The position numbers and the translations under genes are program-made. The notes below the pieces were generated by a model. That model searched no databases. It worked only from the letters and a program-made list of their open reading frames with translations, and was not told the DNA's origin. Shown one piece after another: positions 1-10,090 of a DNA stretch of 64,000 nt; the stretch's first letter is position 1; each line of letters opens with the position of its first letter. The stretch comes from Siphonodentalium dalli (Eukaryota; Mollusca; Scaphopoda; Gadilida; Siphonodentaliidae). Location: positions 103,816,278-103,880,277 of the forward strand of contig CP136069.1 in NCBI GenBank assembly GCA_032622095.1, read 5' to 3'.

Positions 1-1344
1 ATGTCAATACAGCAATGCTACCATAAACAATGGGGATGAGTTTCAAAGAGCTGAACCAAAAACCACCCTATTCTGAAGTGAAACCAAATGCACAGGAGAA
101 ATATATTCTTCCTGACACATTGGTAGACATACATGGTCAGAGAAATTCGACATGTAATGACCAAGACCTTGGAGATATTACGGCATCTGTTCCTCATCAT
201 ATTCCAAGAGATATGGCCCAACCCAGAAACGGCGCCATGGTACCCTATAAAGGGGGGTTCAATGACGATAGATATAATTAAAGAACATCGCAAGGTTGAT
301 GACAAGGTTTGATGATTTGATGGCTGTGACCAAGAAGGTCGTGACGCATTAAAACACCAAATACTGTGGGGAAAGTCCCCATTATAGTGCAAAGTCGTGG
401 ATGATGACTACCAGATAGGAGAGCCACAGACATACTGTTTATATACTGTTTGTACAGTACTGTTGATGTAAAACAAATATTCTATTATATGATTAAAGGG
501 AAGTGTCAGTCATGGGGGAACATCAAGTCCCTTGTGGTTGCGGGTTCATTCCAAACACGACCCCTTGGCTGAACTTGCAAGGTTGAGCCACGAATAGATG
601 TGGTGAGATCGCGAGCTCACCTTAATGGCTGTGCCGTCTCGTGGGTAGTTCATGCCCATTGCTCGCTAAAAAACCCTCTATGTGTATCGAAGAAGAGTAG
701 GCTATGCGACCGCATTGGAGCACATTTCTGCATCCAGATACAAACAAACTTTGGCTTCCATCGGTTCCAGGGTGCAGACGACCTACGGTATGTAAAGGAA
801 GTCGTACCAACAACCCATTTGGGAAAAGTAACGGCGTGGTCACCGCTGCTGAAGAATTTAACAAAATATCACTAAGCACATGTTCGTCGATTGATATAAA
901 GATTGGACACCCCTCTGATACACATTTCGCTGCACATTTGACACAAAACGTCTAAACGGTTGTTTGATGGTGTACGTGCAAGCGGGATGGTCATGTGAGT
1001 CAGATGATTTCGTTGGTAATGTCAACACACGTTACAAGTTACCTGGTTATTAACAATCACTAAATCTCCCAATACGTATAATGTTATACAACTGTGAAGC
1101 TATATTATGCGAAGTAAACATATACAATGATGTAATTTCTTCAACTCAAGTAACTATCAAACGCCTCAGCTTGATAAGGTATGTGTATAATGCATAAATG
1201 TGTATAGGAATATTCCGTGTTTGTCTCATCTTTTAATGTATTGTATTGTTGGGCGATGGGTGCAATAACGTAACCAAACAAATGCGACAGAAGATGATAC
1301 AATCCGAAAACATTCACATGCGTTATGTGTCTCGTCAACTCTTG
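1..1344. other. Non-coding flank, no recognised gene
   Basis: I see no gene family here. Short open frames exist (for example 30-281 and 600-955), but they are interrupted, overlap on both strands and show no domain I recognise. The stretch is moderately AT-rich intergenic or decayed repeat DNA. Confidence 0.5.
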
Positions 1345-2345
1345 AGAGTTTGTCCTGGATTATTGTTCAAAATGGAATTGAATTATCACCCATGTAGAGG
1401 GGCAAACAAGTTTATATTTCACGATTTTCGGTCTACTTTCATCAGAAACCTCCGAAATGTTGCCATCTGTAAATGATACCATGGCGCTATCATATTGCAT
1501 ATCTCGAAGTGGGTAGAATTCAATATAATAGCACAAAATAATCGGAGTTGTGCTTTGTATTCTGCCATAACGAAATTTCTAAAACTGATTTTTTTTCTTC
1601 TGAATTTTGGGGTGGGGGTGACACAATCTACCACCACATATCATATATGGCAAAGAATGACATCCTTATCTTACAGTCATATGCAGTATATATTTCCACA
1701 AGTTTCTATATTATATACGGGATCTCCATTCAATGAAATACTGAATAAACGCCTATTAAGAGGGGCGAAACAACTGAAAATGAATGATTTTTTGTCTATT
1801 TTCCACGTAAATTTAAGAAACTTTTACATCTATCACCGCAATCATGACATTTCATTACTTTGTATTTATAAGTGTGTAACCTGCTATATTGTAGCACAAA
1901 CATATCCCGAATACCTGTGCTTGTGTATTCATTTGTGCCGAAATTCCCTAAAACATTGACTTTTTGCTGAATTTTGGGGTGAGGGGTGAACTAATCTTAC
2001 ATAACACATCACGTGTTAAATATGATGACATATTCAGCATACTGTGTCGTATGCGGTATATATATCCGCACTTTTCTAGACTATATACGATATCCCTGGT
2101 CAAAACAATATTGATCTATCGCCCATCAAGTGAGGCAAAAAAATTGAAAAATTGCGCTGTTTTGTCTATTTTTACAATAAATCTAAAAAAATCTTCGTTA
2201 TATCAGAGAAATCGTACCACTATCGTAGAAAATATCTAGAGGTATGTAGACTACAATATTTCAGCGCAAAATGTTCGCGTTCCTATAATGTTATTTCTCA
2301 TTTTGCCGAATTTTACAAAAACAGTGATTTTTGCTGAATCTTGGC
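1345..2345. repeat. Diverged ~367-bp tandem repeat, about 2.7 copies
   Basis: The word TGAATTTTGG recurs at 1601 and 1968, and TGAATCTTGG at 2335, giving a constant 367-base step. A second anchor, TTTGTCTATT, recurs at 1791 and 2161. Between anchors, the order of a tract such as CATATGCAGTATATATTTCC and its counterpart is conserved although the bases have drifted. Open frames in this block (1495-1959, 1964-2239) are frames of the repeat, not genes. Confidence 0.75.
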
Positions 2346-2893
2346 ACTCAATCAACTAAAAATCATCTTTTGCATCATCTGTATATTTCACACCGGGTCC
2401 TATCCGATGCGGAATGTCATAACCTTCAAAATGATGTATCACAAGCCCGTGTGTGGTGCCGATGGACTAAACTTTCTGAAATCGGTTCCGTCCGCTCCAC
2501 CAAATAGGAAACTTTAACGCAAAGTCTTTTAGACTTATGGGTATGGAATAATGTTTAACAACTCAATTTGATATGTTTAGGGGTGTTAATTGATATAAAT
2601 TACATGGCTGTGGACATATATGGCAATTGATTGTTTCATAAATTAAATGTTCTGATAGTTATATAGGCACTGTCAAAGCATGTAACCCCAGTATGAAAAT
2701 TGGATGAAATATTGATGGTTTGTGTGGGAGGGAGGTGGGATTTTTTTTTAGCAGGTCAGCCCCTTTGATTCAGATTGTCTGGTTTCGGCAATCCGCTACG
2801 GCAACCATTTGTCGTGGCCCAGTTTGCTTCATCAAATGGCTTCGGCAGTGCTGATTGCCGTAGCCAATTATGAAGGCTGAATGGCAGGTTGAA
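2346..2893. other. Intergenic, no gene seen
   Basis: No coding signal is seen. A weak imperfect inverted repeat (CGGCAATCC near 2788 against GATTGCCG near 2859) and a poly-T run at 2741-2750 are the only structures. Confidence 0.4.
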
Positions 2894-3055
2894 TATTATA
2901 AGTTACGGGTCGGATATGGTGTCATGCAACTAGCTAGGGGAAGTGAGATCAATATTAGGCGAGGCCGTATATAGGCCGATCCTAATTATAATTGATCTCG
3001 CTGAGCCTCACATGACAACATATTCGACCACTAAGTGTCCCGTAATTTATTATGT
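2894..3055. repeat. Imperfect fold-back sequence
   Basis: The left half (ATTATAAGTTACGGG, GATATGGTGTCATG, GTGAGATCAAT) is mirrored by the right half (ATTGATCTCGCTGAGCCTCAC, CATGACAACATATTCG, CCCGTAATTTATTAT). This gives a roughly 65-bp interrupted stem around 2975, consistent with an old MITE-like element. Confidence 0.6.
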
Positions 3056-3124
3056 CAGTGGACAAAATCCAGCATATCCCTTTAATTAATCGTCGCTGTA
3101 ATTTATTGTAATTTGATAAGATAA

Positions 3125-3238
3125 ATCACAGGTCCCCAGAACAAAAATTGACCCCACCCAATAGTACTTAATCCTATAGATCTATAGGATTAAGTACTAT
3201 TGGTTGTGGGGTCAATTTTTGTTCTGGGGACCTGTGAT
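3125..3238. mobile_element. 114-bp near-perfect hairpin MITE
   Basis: ATCACAGGTCCCCAGAAC at 3125 is mirrored by GTTCTGGGGACCTGTGAT ending at 3238. The two halves pair along almost their whole length, with one 2-base bulge (CACCCAAT against ATTGGTTGTG). The centre is TATAGATCTATA. ATAA stands on both sides (3121-3124 and 3239-3242), which could be a short target duplication. There is no coding capacity. Confidence 0.75.
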
Positions 3239-3353
3239 ATAAATGTGTCGTCTATGTCCATTTACTTATGTAACGTCACAGTGACGCGTCATGGGCATTG
3301 AAGCGGATGGAACAGACTGAATGCAATCAGGATAGACAGGTCCGCTCTGCGCA

Positions 3354-3359
3354 TGCGTT
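3354..3359 (+). repeat. Left 6-bp target-site duplication (TGCGTT) of the giant palindrome
   Basis: TGCGTT lies immediately outside the first base of the palindrome and recurs in direct orientation immediately outside the last base, at 20160-20165. If it were simply more palindrome it would appear inverted as AACGCA, and it does not. Confidence 0.85.
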
Positions 3360-3365
3360 AGTAGT

Positions 3366-4306
3366 ATAGAAAGCGTTGTACCTCCCCCATTCTACCAGTA
3401 CCAGGGTCGATGCATGACCTTGACACGGTCCAATTCTACTAGTACCAGGTCGATGGTTGACCTTAATACTGTATGTAGGTCGCCCTATTTACCCCAGGTA
3501 TCTAGGTCGCCCTATTTACCCCCCCCCCCCCGTATGAATCTAGTAGTACAAATGGTCGATGACCGAGATAAGCTAATGGTATGTAGGTCGCTATATGATA
3601 GATGTCGCCCTATTTACCGTCCCGTATGAATCTAGTAGTACAAATGGTCGATGACCGAGATAAGCTAATGGTATGTAGGTCGCTATATGATGGATATACC
3701 AGCTAATATGGTCGATGACCGACTATCATATACTCGAGTTTCATACGGTATGTAGGTCGCTATATTATAGAGTAATTTATGCGGGTGTGTGAGGAATATT
3801 ATCTGAGGAGGGGGCCCTATTACAAACACGGTTAGTAGGTCGCCCGAATTAGATGTGGTAAGTAGGTCGCTATATTATGCAGTATTATGTTAATGGATCT
3901 ACCAGCTAATATGGTCGATGAGCGACTATTATATACACGAGTTTCTTGTGGTATGTAGGTCGGTGTATTATGCAGTATTTAGAGCGGGTTAATGGATCTA
4001 CCAGATAATACGGTCGATGACCTACTGACAGATATAATACGTACTAGTACGGTATGCAGGTCGCTGCATCATCTACCAGATAATATGGTCGATGAGATAT
4101 ACTCGAGTTTCGTAGGGTATGTAGGTCGCTGTACGTTTTTAGACTCGGTTATTGGGTCTACGAGATAATATGGTCGATGACCGACTATCACATATACTCG
4201 GGAGTTTCGTAGGGTATGTAGGTCGCTGCAGCAGCTACCAGATAATATGGTCGATGACCTACTTATCGATATACATACTCCAATTTCGTACGGTATGTAG
4301 ATCGCT
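3366..4306 (+). repeat. Subterminal repeat block A (left arm)
   Basis: This is an array of loosely spaced direct repeats. Recurring words are GTATGTAGGTCGC, GGATCTACCAGCTAATATGG and TGGTCGATGACC. The TGGTCGATGA core occurs about ten times at intervals of roughly 40-200 bp (near 3411, 3451, 3552, 3642, 3708, 3914, 4011, 4088, 4172, 4249). Such arrays at the ends of DNA transposons commonly bind the mobilising protein, but that role is inferred here. A short poly-C run interrupts the block near 3520. Confidence 0.8.
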
Positions 4307-4315
4307 GTGTGGGGG

Positions 4316-4323
4316 TATTTAAA
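4316..4323 (+). promoter_or_regulatory. Possible TATA box of the left zinc-ribbon gene
   Basis: TATTTAAA lies about 100 bases upstream of the ATG at 4424, just after the subterminal block ends. In the right arm the matching site reads TATCAAAA, so the box is intact only on the left. Function is inferred from position and composition. Confidence 0.35.
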
Positions 4324-4423
4324 GCAGATAATTTTCTTTCCCTACCACTATATTTTTTCTCCTACATCTTCAAGGGTGTTATACAATATATTCTCTTTTG
4401 TTGTGTCAAAGTCTGCTGTCAAA

Positions 4424-5023
4424 ATGCCAAAAGCTACCGAGAAGACCGTAAAGAAAACGCAAGCTCCATCTAAGGATAGTGAACAACCTATTTTACAACT
4501 TTCACTCACATAATTATTCAACCTCGAGAAGACAAACTTTCAGAATATTGAAAGAAGGATTAGTGTTGGACAGATACCTGTGAAGATAGTGTATACTATC
4601 GTGTCAAGAGAGTTGAGAGAATTCGACGACAAGGACACTGATGGTGGAAAGATTGAACTGTACAAACTCACACTCAAAAGAGAATTTCAAAAGTCACTGG
4701 AAACCATCAGTGTGATTATCCCAAAACGCTACCAACACCCATGCTCAACTGCTACTCACCTAGTGAATCTTGGAAAGCTGACGACCAAAAATGGTCGTTC
4801 AATGAACAACTTATTGTTTTATAGTTCTAATGATTCCACCGAGGAGCAACCTCAAATGCAATTCTGTGCAACAAATGGCCATTGTGCCACGTCAAGTTCA
4901 TTTGATATGTACTGTTCTTTGTGTGGTGAACAACAACACGACTGGCAACATCCAGACGAAGATGGACAAATTCAATTCTGCATTGTATGTGGTTTGGAAA
5001 TCAAATCTCTCACTTATGCCTGA
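4424..5023 (+). pseudogene. Zinc-ribbon-like protein gene, left copy, one internal stop
   Basis: The reading frame runs 199 codons from an ATG in good context (GTCAAAATGCC) to TGA. It is broken only by TAA at 4511-4513 (codon 30), where the right-arm copy has GAA. The start is basic and rich in K, T and P (MPKATEKTVKKTQ). A central segment of mixed charge contains RRISVGQIPVKIVY and LYKLTLKREF. The C-terminal ~50 residues hold paired cysteines (YCSLCGEQ and FCIVCGLE, plus FCATNGHC), which look like a zinc ribbon or knuckle. I do not recognise the family. A stopless frame around the single nonsense codon suggests the gene was intact recently. It lies between two direct copies of the element's end repeat, so it may encode something acting on those repeats, but this is inference. 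Confidence 0.65.
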
Positions 5024-5058
5024 AGTACAAATCTAAAGAACAGCATAGCTAGATATAT

Positions 5059-5256
5059 ATGAGCTTCATATTCGAAGAACACTGGAACTATATGTTGTTA
5101 TATATGTTATGTTTACTGATCTCCTTTCTTAACGAGGTAACGGATCAAATATTAATATTACACTTATGTGTTGTTGTTTTTTTTCTTTATATCCTATATG
5201 TAAGTATGGTAAAAAATATGGTATATGTTAAGATATCCTTATTCCCAATCCCGTGA
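5059..5256 (+). other. Small hydrophobic open frame (65 codons), left arm
   Basis: This frame lies 36 bases after the zinc-ribbon frame. It predicts two hydrophobic stretches (MLLYMLCLLISFL and ILILHLCVVVFFLYILYV) that could span a membrane. The sequence is AT-rich and may simply be the 3' untranslated region. The right-arm copy encodes the same peptide, but the arms are near-identical anyway, so this is not evidence of selection. Confidence 0.2.
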
Positions 5257-5334
5257 TATATTTGTCAGTGCTCATACCCATTGATTGCTGTAAATGATTA
5301 CAAATTCTATAAATATTGAATATTTTATTACTAA

Positions 5335-5968
5335 TATCGCTATATGATGGATCTACCAGCTAGTATGGTCGATGACCGAATATCCTATTTACCCCAGGTA
5401 TCTAGGTCGCCCTATTTACCCACGTATGAATCTAGTAGTACAAATGGTCGATGAACGAGATAAGCTAATGGTATGTAGGTCGCTATATGATGGATCTACC
5501 AGCTAGTATAAGCTGAAGGTATGTAGGTAGCTATATGATGGATCTACCAGCTAATATGGTCGATGACCGAATATTATATACTCGAGTTCCATACGGTATG
5601 CAGGTCGCTATATTATAGAGTAATTTATGCGCGTGTGTGTGAGGAATATTATCTGAGTAGAGGGGGGGGGCTATTACAAACGCTGTTAGTAGGTCGCCCG
5701 AATTAGATGCGTTAAGTATATGTCGCTATATTATGCAGTATTATGTTAAATGGATCTACCAGCTAATATGGTCGATGAGCGACTATTATATACACGAGTT
5801 TCATATGGTAGCTATGTCGCTGTATTATGCAGTATTTATAGCGGGTTAATGGATCTACCAGATAATATGGTCGATGACCTAACTGTCAGATATAATACGT
5901 ACTAGTACGGTATCCAGGTCGCTGCAGCATCTACCAGATAATATGGTCTATGACAGTCTACTATCGGG
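5335..5968 (+). repeat. Subterminal repeat block B (left arm), direct copy of block A
   Basis: The block repeats the content and order of 3460-4100 in the same orientation. In order it has the CCCTATTTACCC words, GTATGAATCTAGTAGTACAA, the TTATGCG...GTGAGGAATATTATCTGAG segment with a following G run, then ACGTACTAGTACGGTAT. The zinc-ribbon gene is therefore bracketed by two direct copies of the end block in each arm. Confidence 0.8.
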
Positions 5969-6150
5969 ACAGTCGTAATGTGGTGTGACCATCTGCTCAA
6001 CGACCTACACGTTACACGATACAGTTACGGTTGTTTTGTCTATTCTGGCGAATAACAAAGAGCGTTCTTATTATATACGCTCGTAACTATTGTGTATTGT
6101 AATACTACATTCGAATTGCTTGAACATTGAAAACAGTATATTCGTTAGTC
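5969..6150 (+). repeat. Direct repeat unit 1 inside left arm
   Basis: This unit (CAGTCGTAATG, GACCTACACGTTACACGAT, TTTTGTCTATTCTGG, TTGCTTGAACATTGAAAACAG) recurs in the same order at 7203-7370. A shortened version lies near 6490-6570. The matching right-arm copies lie at about 17370-17550 and 16140-16320. No coding content is seen. Confidence 0.6.
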
Positions 6151-6575
6151 ATCGAGCCACTGATGGTGTGACCAAATAGTCACTGTTTAAACGACAATGA
6201 CTGTAAAATGACGGAACACATGTGGGACAAAAGATGAGTCACGGGATGTACCGTGTGTATAATTCAAAAGAAATGTGAAAAATACCTAATTTCCGCCTGA
6301 AATACTATTCAATTTGTCCAAATTGTACGGAAAATATAGCAAATTTGCTTGATATTGTCTAAATTTTGAGTTTTCGTAACGTTTTGGGTTGGAAGACACC
6401 GTAAAACGACTACCTATACACTTTCCAAAATACGAATATGAGATCATACCTGTTATATTCCAACAGTTGACAAAAAGTGCAAATGGTGGATTATAACAAA
6501 GAGCAGTTATGGTTGTGTTGTCTATTTCTGGATAATAAAAAAGAGTTTTTTTATCATATACACACGAGCCTATTA

Positions 6576-7112
6576 TATATATTAAAGATGGATTATCTCT
6601 TTAAATAACAAATTTTAAATAGTTGCGTGGGTATAAAATAATAGATATGAACTGAAGACCCCTGTCCGGAAAAGCTTCTATCAATTAATATTGTTTTTAT
6701 TTCGAATATTAAATCGGGAGCGTTTGTGTTACTATTTTTAGAACAGACCATTCGGATGATACCATATTGCGATATAGAGCACTGGTCTGTTCCTATGGCT
6801 ACGCACTGAAAGTCAAATATCCCAGATTGATTGTTTGTATTGTATTGTTCCACAGATATAAGCGATAATGAGTATAATTAACGTTTGTTTGTGACAAAAT
6901 TGTACAATAAAATTTCTGGTCTCTGTTAACAGTAACCACTATTGTTCGTTAGCTGAACAAACACACCTTTTTAGACCAGAAAATATTCGAAATAAAATTA
7001 ATATTAATCGATAGAAGCATTTCCGGACAGGATTTTCGATTCAAATCTAATATATTATACCCCGGTAACTATATAATACATGTTTACAAAGAGATAATCC
7101 ACCTTTAATATT
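6576..7112. mobile_element. Nested inverted-repeat element in left arm (~535 bp)
   Basis: TTAAAGATGGATTATCTCTT at 6583 and the following ~135 bases (GTATAAAATAATAGAT, CCTGTCCGGAAAAGCTTCTA, TTTCGAATATT) are mirrored at 6980-7107, ending AAGAGATAATCCACCTTTAA. The ends are TTAATATTAAAG-like. This is probably a MITE inserted before the palindrome formed, since the right arm has it at 16416-16950. Confidence 0.65.
6593..6853 (-). other. Open frame of unknown status inside nested element
   Basis: An 86-codon frame overlaps the nested fold-back; its right-arm version is 16664-16936. It shows no recognisable domain or signal peptide. It runs through the inverted-repeat arm, so it is more likely a chance frame of the element than a gene. 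Confidence 0.15.
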
Positions 7113-7202
7113 AAATTCAATCGCTTGAACATTGAACTCAGAATATCCGTTTGTTTTCGAGTCCCAGATAGTGTGTGAATGCCGTATGTTTTAATGTGCA
7201 AT

Positions 7203-7410
7203 TGGGACAGTCGTGTTGGGATATGACCCTCGACTCAAAGACCTAAGTGTTACAAGATGCAGTTATGGTCGTTTTGTCGATGTCTGTATAATTATAAAGA
7301 GCTTATACCTACTGTGTATTGTAATATTACATTTTAATTGCTTGAACATTGAAAACAGAATATCCGGCAGTCGTAATGGGATATGACCTTCGGCTCATAG
7401 ACATATATGT
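7203..7410 (+). repeat. Direct repeat unit 2 inside left arm
   Basis: This is the second copy of the unit at 5969-6150, with GGGACAGTCGT, TGTTACAAGATGCAGTTATGG and TTGCTTGAACATTGAAAACAG. A third partial start (CAGTCGTAATGGGATATGAC) follows at 7370-7410. The two units flank the fold-back at 6576-7112. Confidence 0.6.
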
Positions 7411-7724
7411 TACACGGGTAGTGCAAATATTAAGTAGTATACATATAACATGGCGCTGTCAAAGAAACGTTATGATGTATCGTATGTTGTAGGAAGTGTA
7501 TCTTCTATATCAGGGCCACTATAAATACTCCTTTCTTGGCACGATCCACTCACTCAATGGTATCGTATAAATTAAGCAAAAAACACAAACTGAGACACAC
7601 CCCGTCTTATTTTGGCATATACTGCCCGTGATTTTCCCAAAGACGAATGCGAACTTTCCACTCGCTTTCGAATCTACTGACCTATCACTCCCTAGATGTT
7701 TGACGATTTGTACACCTTTCATAT

Positions 7725-7958
7725 TCAAAAATAGATTCGTGTCGCTCTCGGTCTGACGAGACTACAATGTTCGGGTCTCAATAAAAAAAAAAAAACAGCC
7801 ATATGCCCGACAGGTGTCATAAAACACCGCTCCGTGTTAGTCCATTGTTGATATAGTATAAATAAAGAGCGTTTGTTGCACCTGTACGCAGAAAATTGAA
7901 ACAGCTGAGAAAATGAATGTGACCATGGGTTGTATTGTTCAAGAGAATACAAAGACAT
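7725..7958 (-). other. Open frame of unknown status
   Basis: A 77-codon frame with no recognised domain; its mirror copy is 15572-15805. It crosses a poly-A/poly-T run (about 7783-7795) that would be unstable in a coding gene. A TATAAATAAA word lies inside it on the opposite strand. It is listed only because it is shared by both arms. Confidence 0.15.
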
Positions 7959-8611
7959 TATATGAATAGTTAGTATATTTTAAACCAATATTAAACCTCA
8001 CTCCAAATTAAGTTGACATAATATGGAAGCTCGAATGGACCATTAAAATTGATAAGCATGTGATACATCCAATTCGTGTGAGAATGTCGAGTTAGTGCAC
8101 TGACGTGTGGACGTTGGTGTTAATGGACCTGATACATTATGGAGACAACCTTCACGTCAAATACGATGTGCAAAACTCGATCATTAATATTAAAAATCAG
8201 TGATGTTTGAATTGAAAATAGTACCCCTTGCGATGTATTTAATATGTACATCTTTGGAGTGTATTCAATATTATTTTCGACAACCTATTAGTAACCTATA
8301 TCGCAAAAAAAAAATATGGTCAATGTCATATGTGTAAATTTGAATCAATGACGAATGTTATACACGATATAATGAGGTCAGTAAATACGACAGTGTTCGT
8401 TATGTTGTGTATTATGCGTACCGCCATAGTGCCGGTTGTAATAAGATATTGCGAGTTTGTTATTGAGAGGTGGTTTTAATTACAACTAAAGCTGTGTATA
8501 CTGTGTATATGTATACTGGTTAACTCACACTGATCTATTTTCGTTTAAATATCGAGCGTGCTGACTATTCGCTCCATTTCGTGTAATATTATTAGTATAC
8601 TTTAGTAAACG

Positions 8612-9102
8612 ATGGAATCTAAATCCTACAGGAACTATCTCGGGAATAGGGGTCGTTTTTTAAACGTTTGTATGTTCAAATCTGAAGCTAGAATAGATGT
8701 TCGCTGTTGGGTGAAAAATGGGTCATACCCCACGAAAACTGGAACGTCTATGAGTCTGGCGCGTTGGTTGAATCTTTTTTATTATTTTGAAATGATTCAA
8801 GAGGCCATCGATGATGGCATAGATTTACACAAACAACATATATGTGGCAATTTGCACGTTAGTTGTGACACAAGGTACTCGGTTATACACATAAGGACAT
8901 ATTTTGTTCCAGGAAGGGGCTGTCAATCTGATACCTACACGGAAGGGGGGTCACATTGAACCATTCAGAATGGAAAGATATGGTGGAGTGTAGAGCGAAG
9001 GTAGAGGAACTTTACCCAGAGCTAAAAACGTGGACTCCATGTGTTTATGCCGAGAATGCTCACCTTCAACCTACAAGGAATACTTATAAATTGGACACAT
9101 AA
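8612..9102 (+). pseudogene. PC4/p15-like single-strand DNA-binding protein gene, left copy, frame broken
   Basis: The first ~66 codons match the pattern of the PC4 (transcriptional coactivator p15) C-terminal domain. That pattern is GRFLNVCMFKSEARIDVR, a glycine turn, then the PTKTG motif and a helix starting SLARWLNL. From about residue 80 a second similar module begins (NLHVSCDTRYSVIHIR). It continues past residue 103 only if the frame shifts twice, first in the run near 8911-8919 and again in the six-G run near 8943-8948. After that, PTRKG and then LNHSEW resume the pattern and end at TAA 9100-9102. PC4-family proteins bind single-stranded or melted DNA in the nucleus. Without the shifts the frame stops at 8959. 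Both arms share the two breaks, so they predate the palindrome or its last homogenisation, unless they mark introns or programmed shifts. Confidence 0.65.
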
Positions 9103-10090
9103 CACTCATGACATATAATTTACACCGATCGTTGTAAATGGATATAACAGCCGTAAGAATATTTTGATATGTATCTGTTTTTGATTATACAGATAGAAGA
9201 TTAACTATATCATTGTTGAGTATGCTATTCATTAAATTATTTATATTTCCACGTGGATTACTTTTTAAGGCTCTATAATTCATTTCATATTATGATTCTG
9301 TGCCTAAAAAATACCTTTTACTTCAAATGCAGCAACAAATCTGAGAGGCAGTGAGTGTACTCGACTCAGATTTATTATTTATCATCTGAGATGTATTACA
9401 CCGCCGCGTATTTGCAATATAACCTGCATTTAGGTGTAGTCTTCCCTTTGGTATGTATTTCAAAATGTTACTTTGAAATATAGTCTATTTTAAGGCTATA
9501 TACAATTTTATCTCTTAATACGTTTAAGAAGGATACATGATATCGATATATAGTAAACGTAAATGTATTTGCAGATTGAATAAATGTTCTATATCGCTTT
9601 AAATACGGTATGTATACCCTATAATGCTATATTAATTGTTTCAAACAAATGTGTGTTATTACCCTATATTGCTATATTAATTGTTTCAAACAAATGTGCG
9701 TTATTGCCGATGAGTATGTGTCTCATACAACCCATATTCTATTGTGCCCGGTAATGAAACGAGGTATGTTATTTGTGAAATCGAAGGTTATATAGTGTTA
9801 ACCCGTGGATACACTAGGCAGGTCGTATATTTTTCACATGGAGGTCTACTAACCACCTATAGATGGTAAGTGAAATTTGAGGAAATATGCCAGACTTATA
9901 CATAAGCAATTACCTTATTTACATATATACTTCAATAGTTATAAATGATTAACGTCAACATCTATACAATCTGGTTAAAAGAATCAATTCTCATCATGTT
10001 TGGGAGAAATACAGGGAGCCAGGTATAAATCCGAGTTATTTCCTTCGACATAAGTGAACATTTTGAGTACTACTCTTCATAGAACGTTAG
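9103..10090. other. AT-rich left-arm stretch without genes
   Basis: No coding frame of note. It contains a tandem 45-bp pair at 9616-9705 (ACCCTATAATGCTATATTAA then ACCCTATATTGCTATATTAA) and a small inverted pair (CTGAGAGGCAGTGAGTG against the following ACTCAGATTTATTATTTATC). The right-arm equivalent is about 12730-13711. Confidence 0.6.
9616..9705 (+). repeat. 45-bp direct tandem pair
   Basis: Two adjacent units share GCTATATTAATTGTTTCAAA and CAAATGTG, differing at a few bases. The mirror pair lies at about 13110-13199 in the right arm. Confidence 0.8.

Noticed and set aside
520-580. tRNA-like B-box (GCGGGTTCATTCC)
   Set aside because: No matching A-box, acceptor stem or cloverleaf could be built around it.
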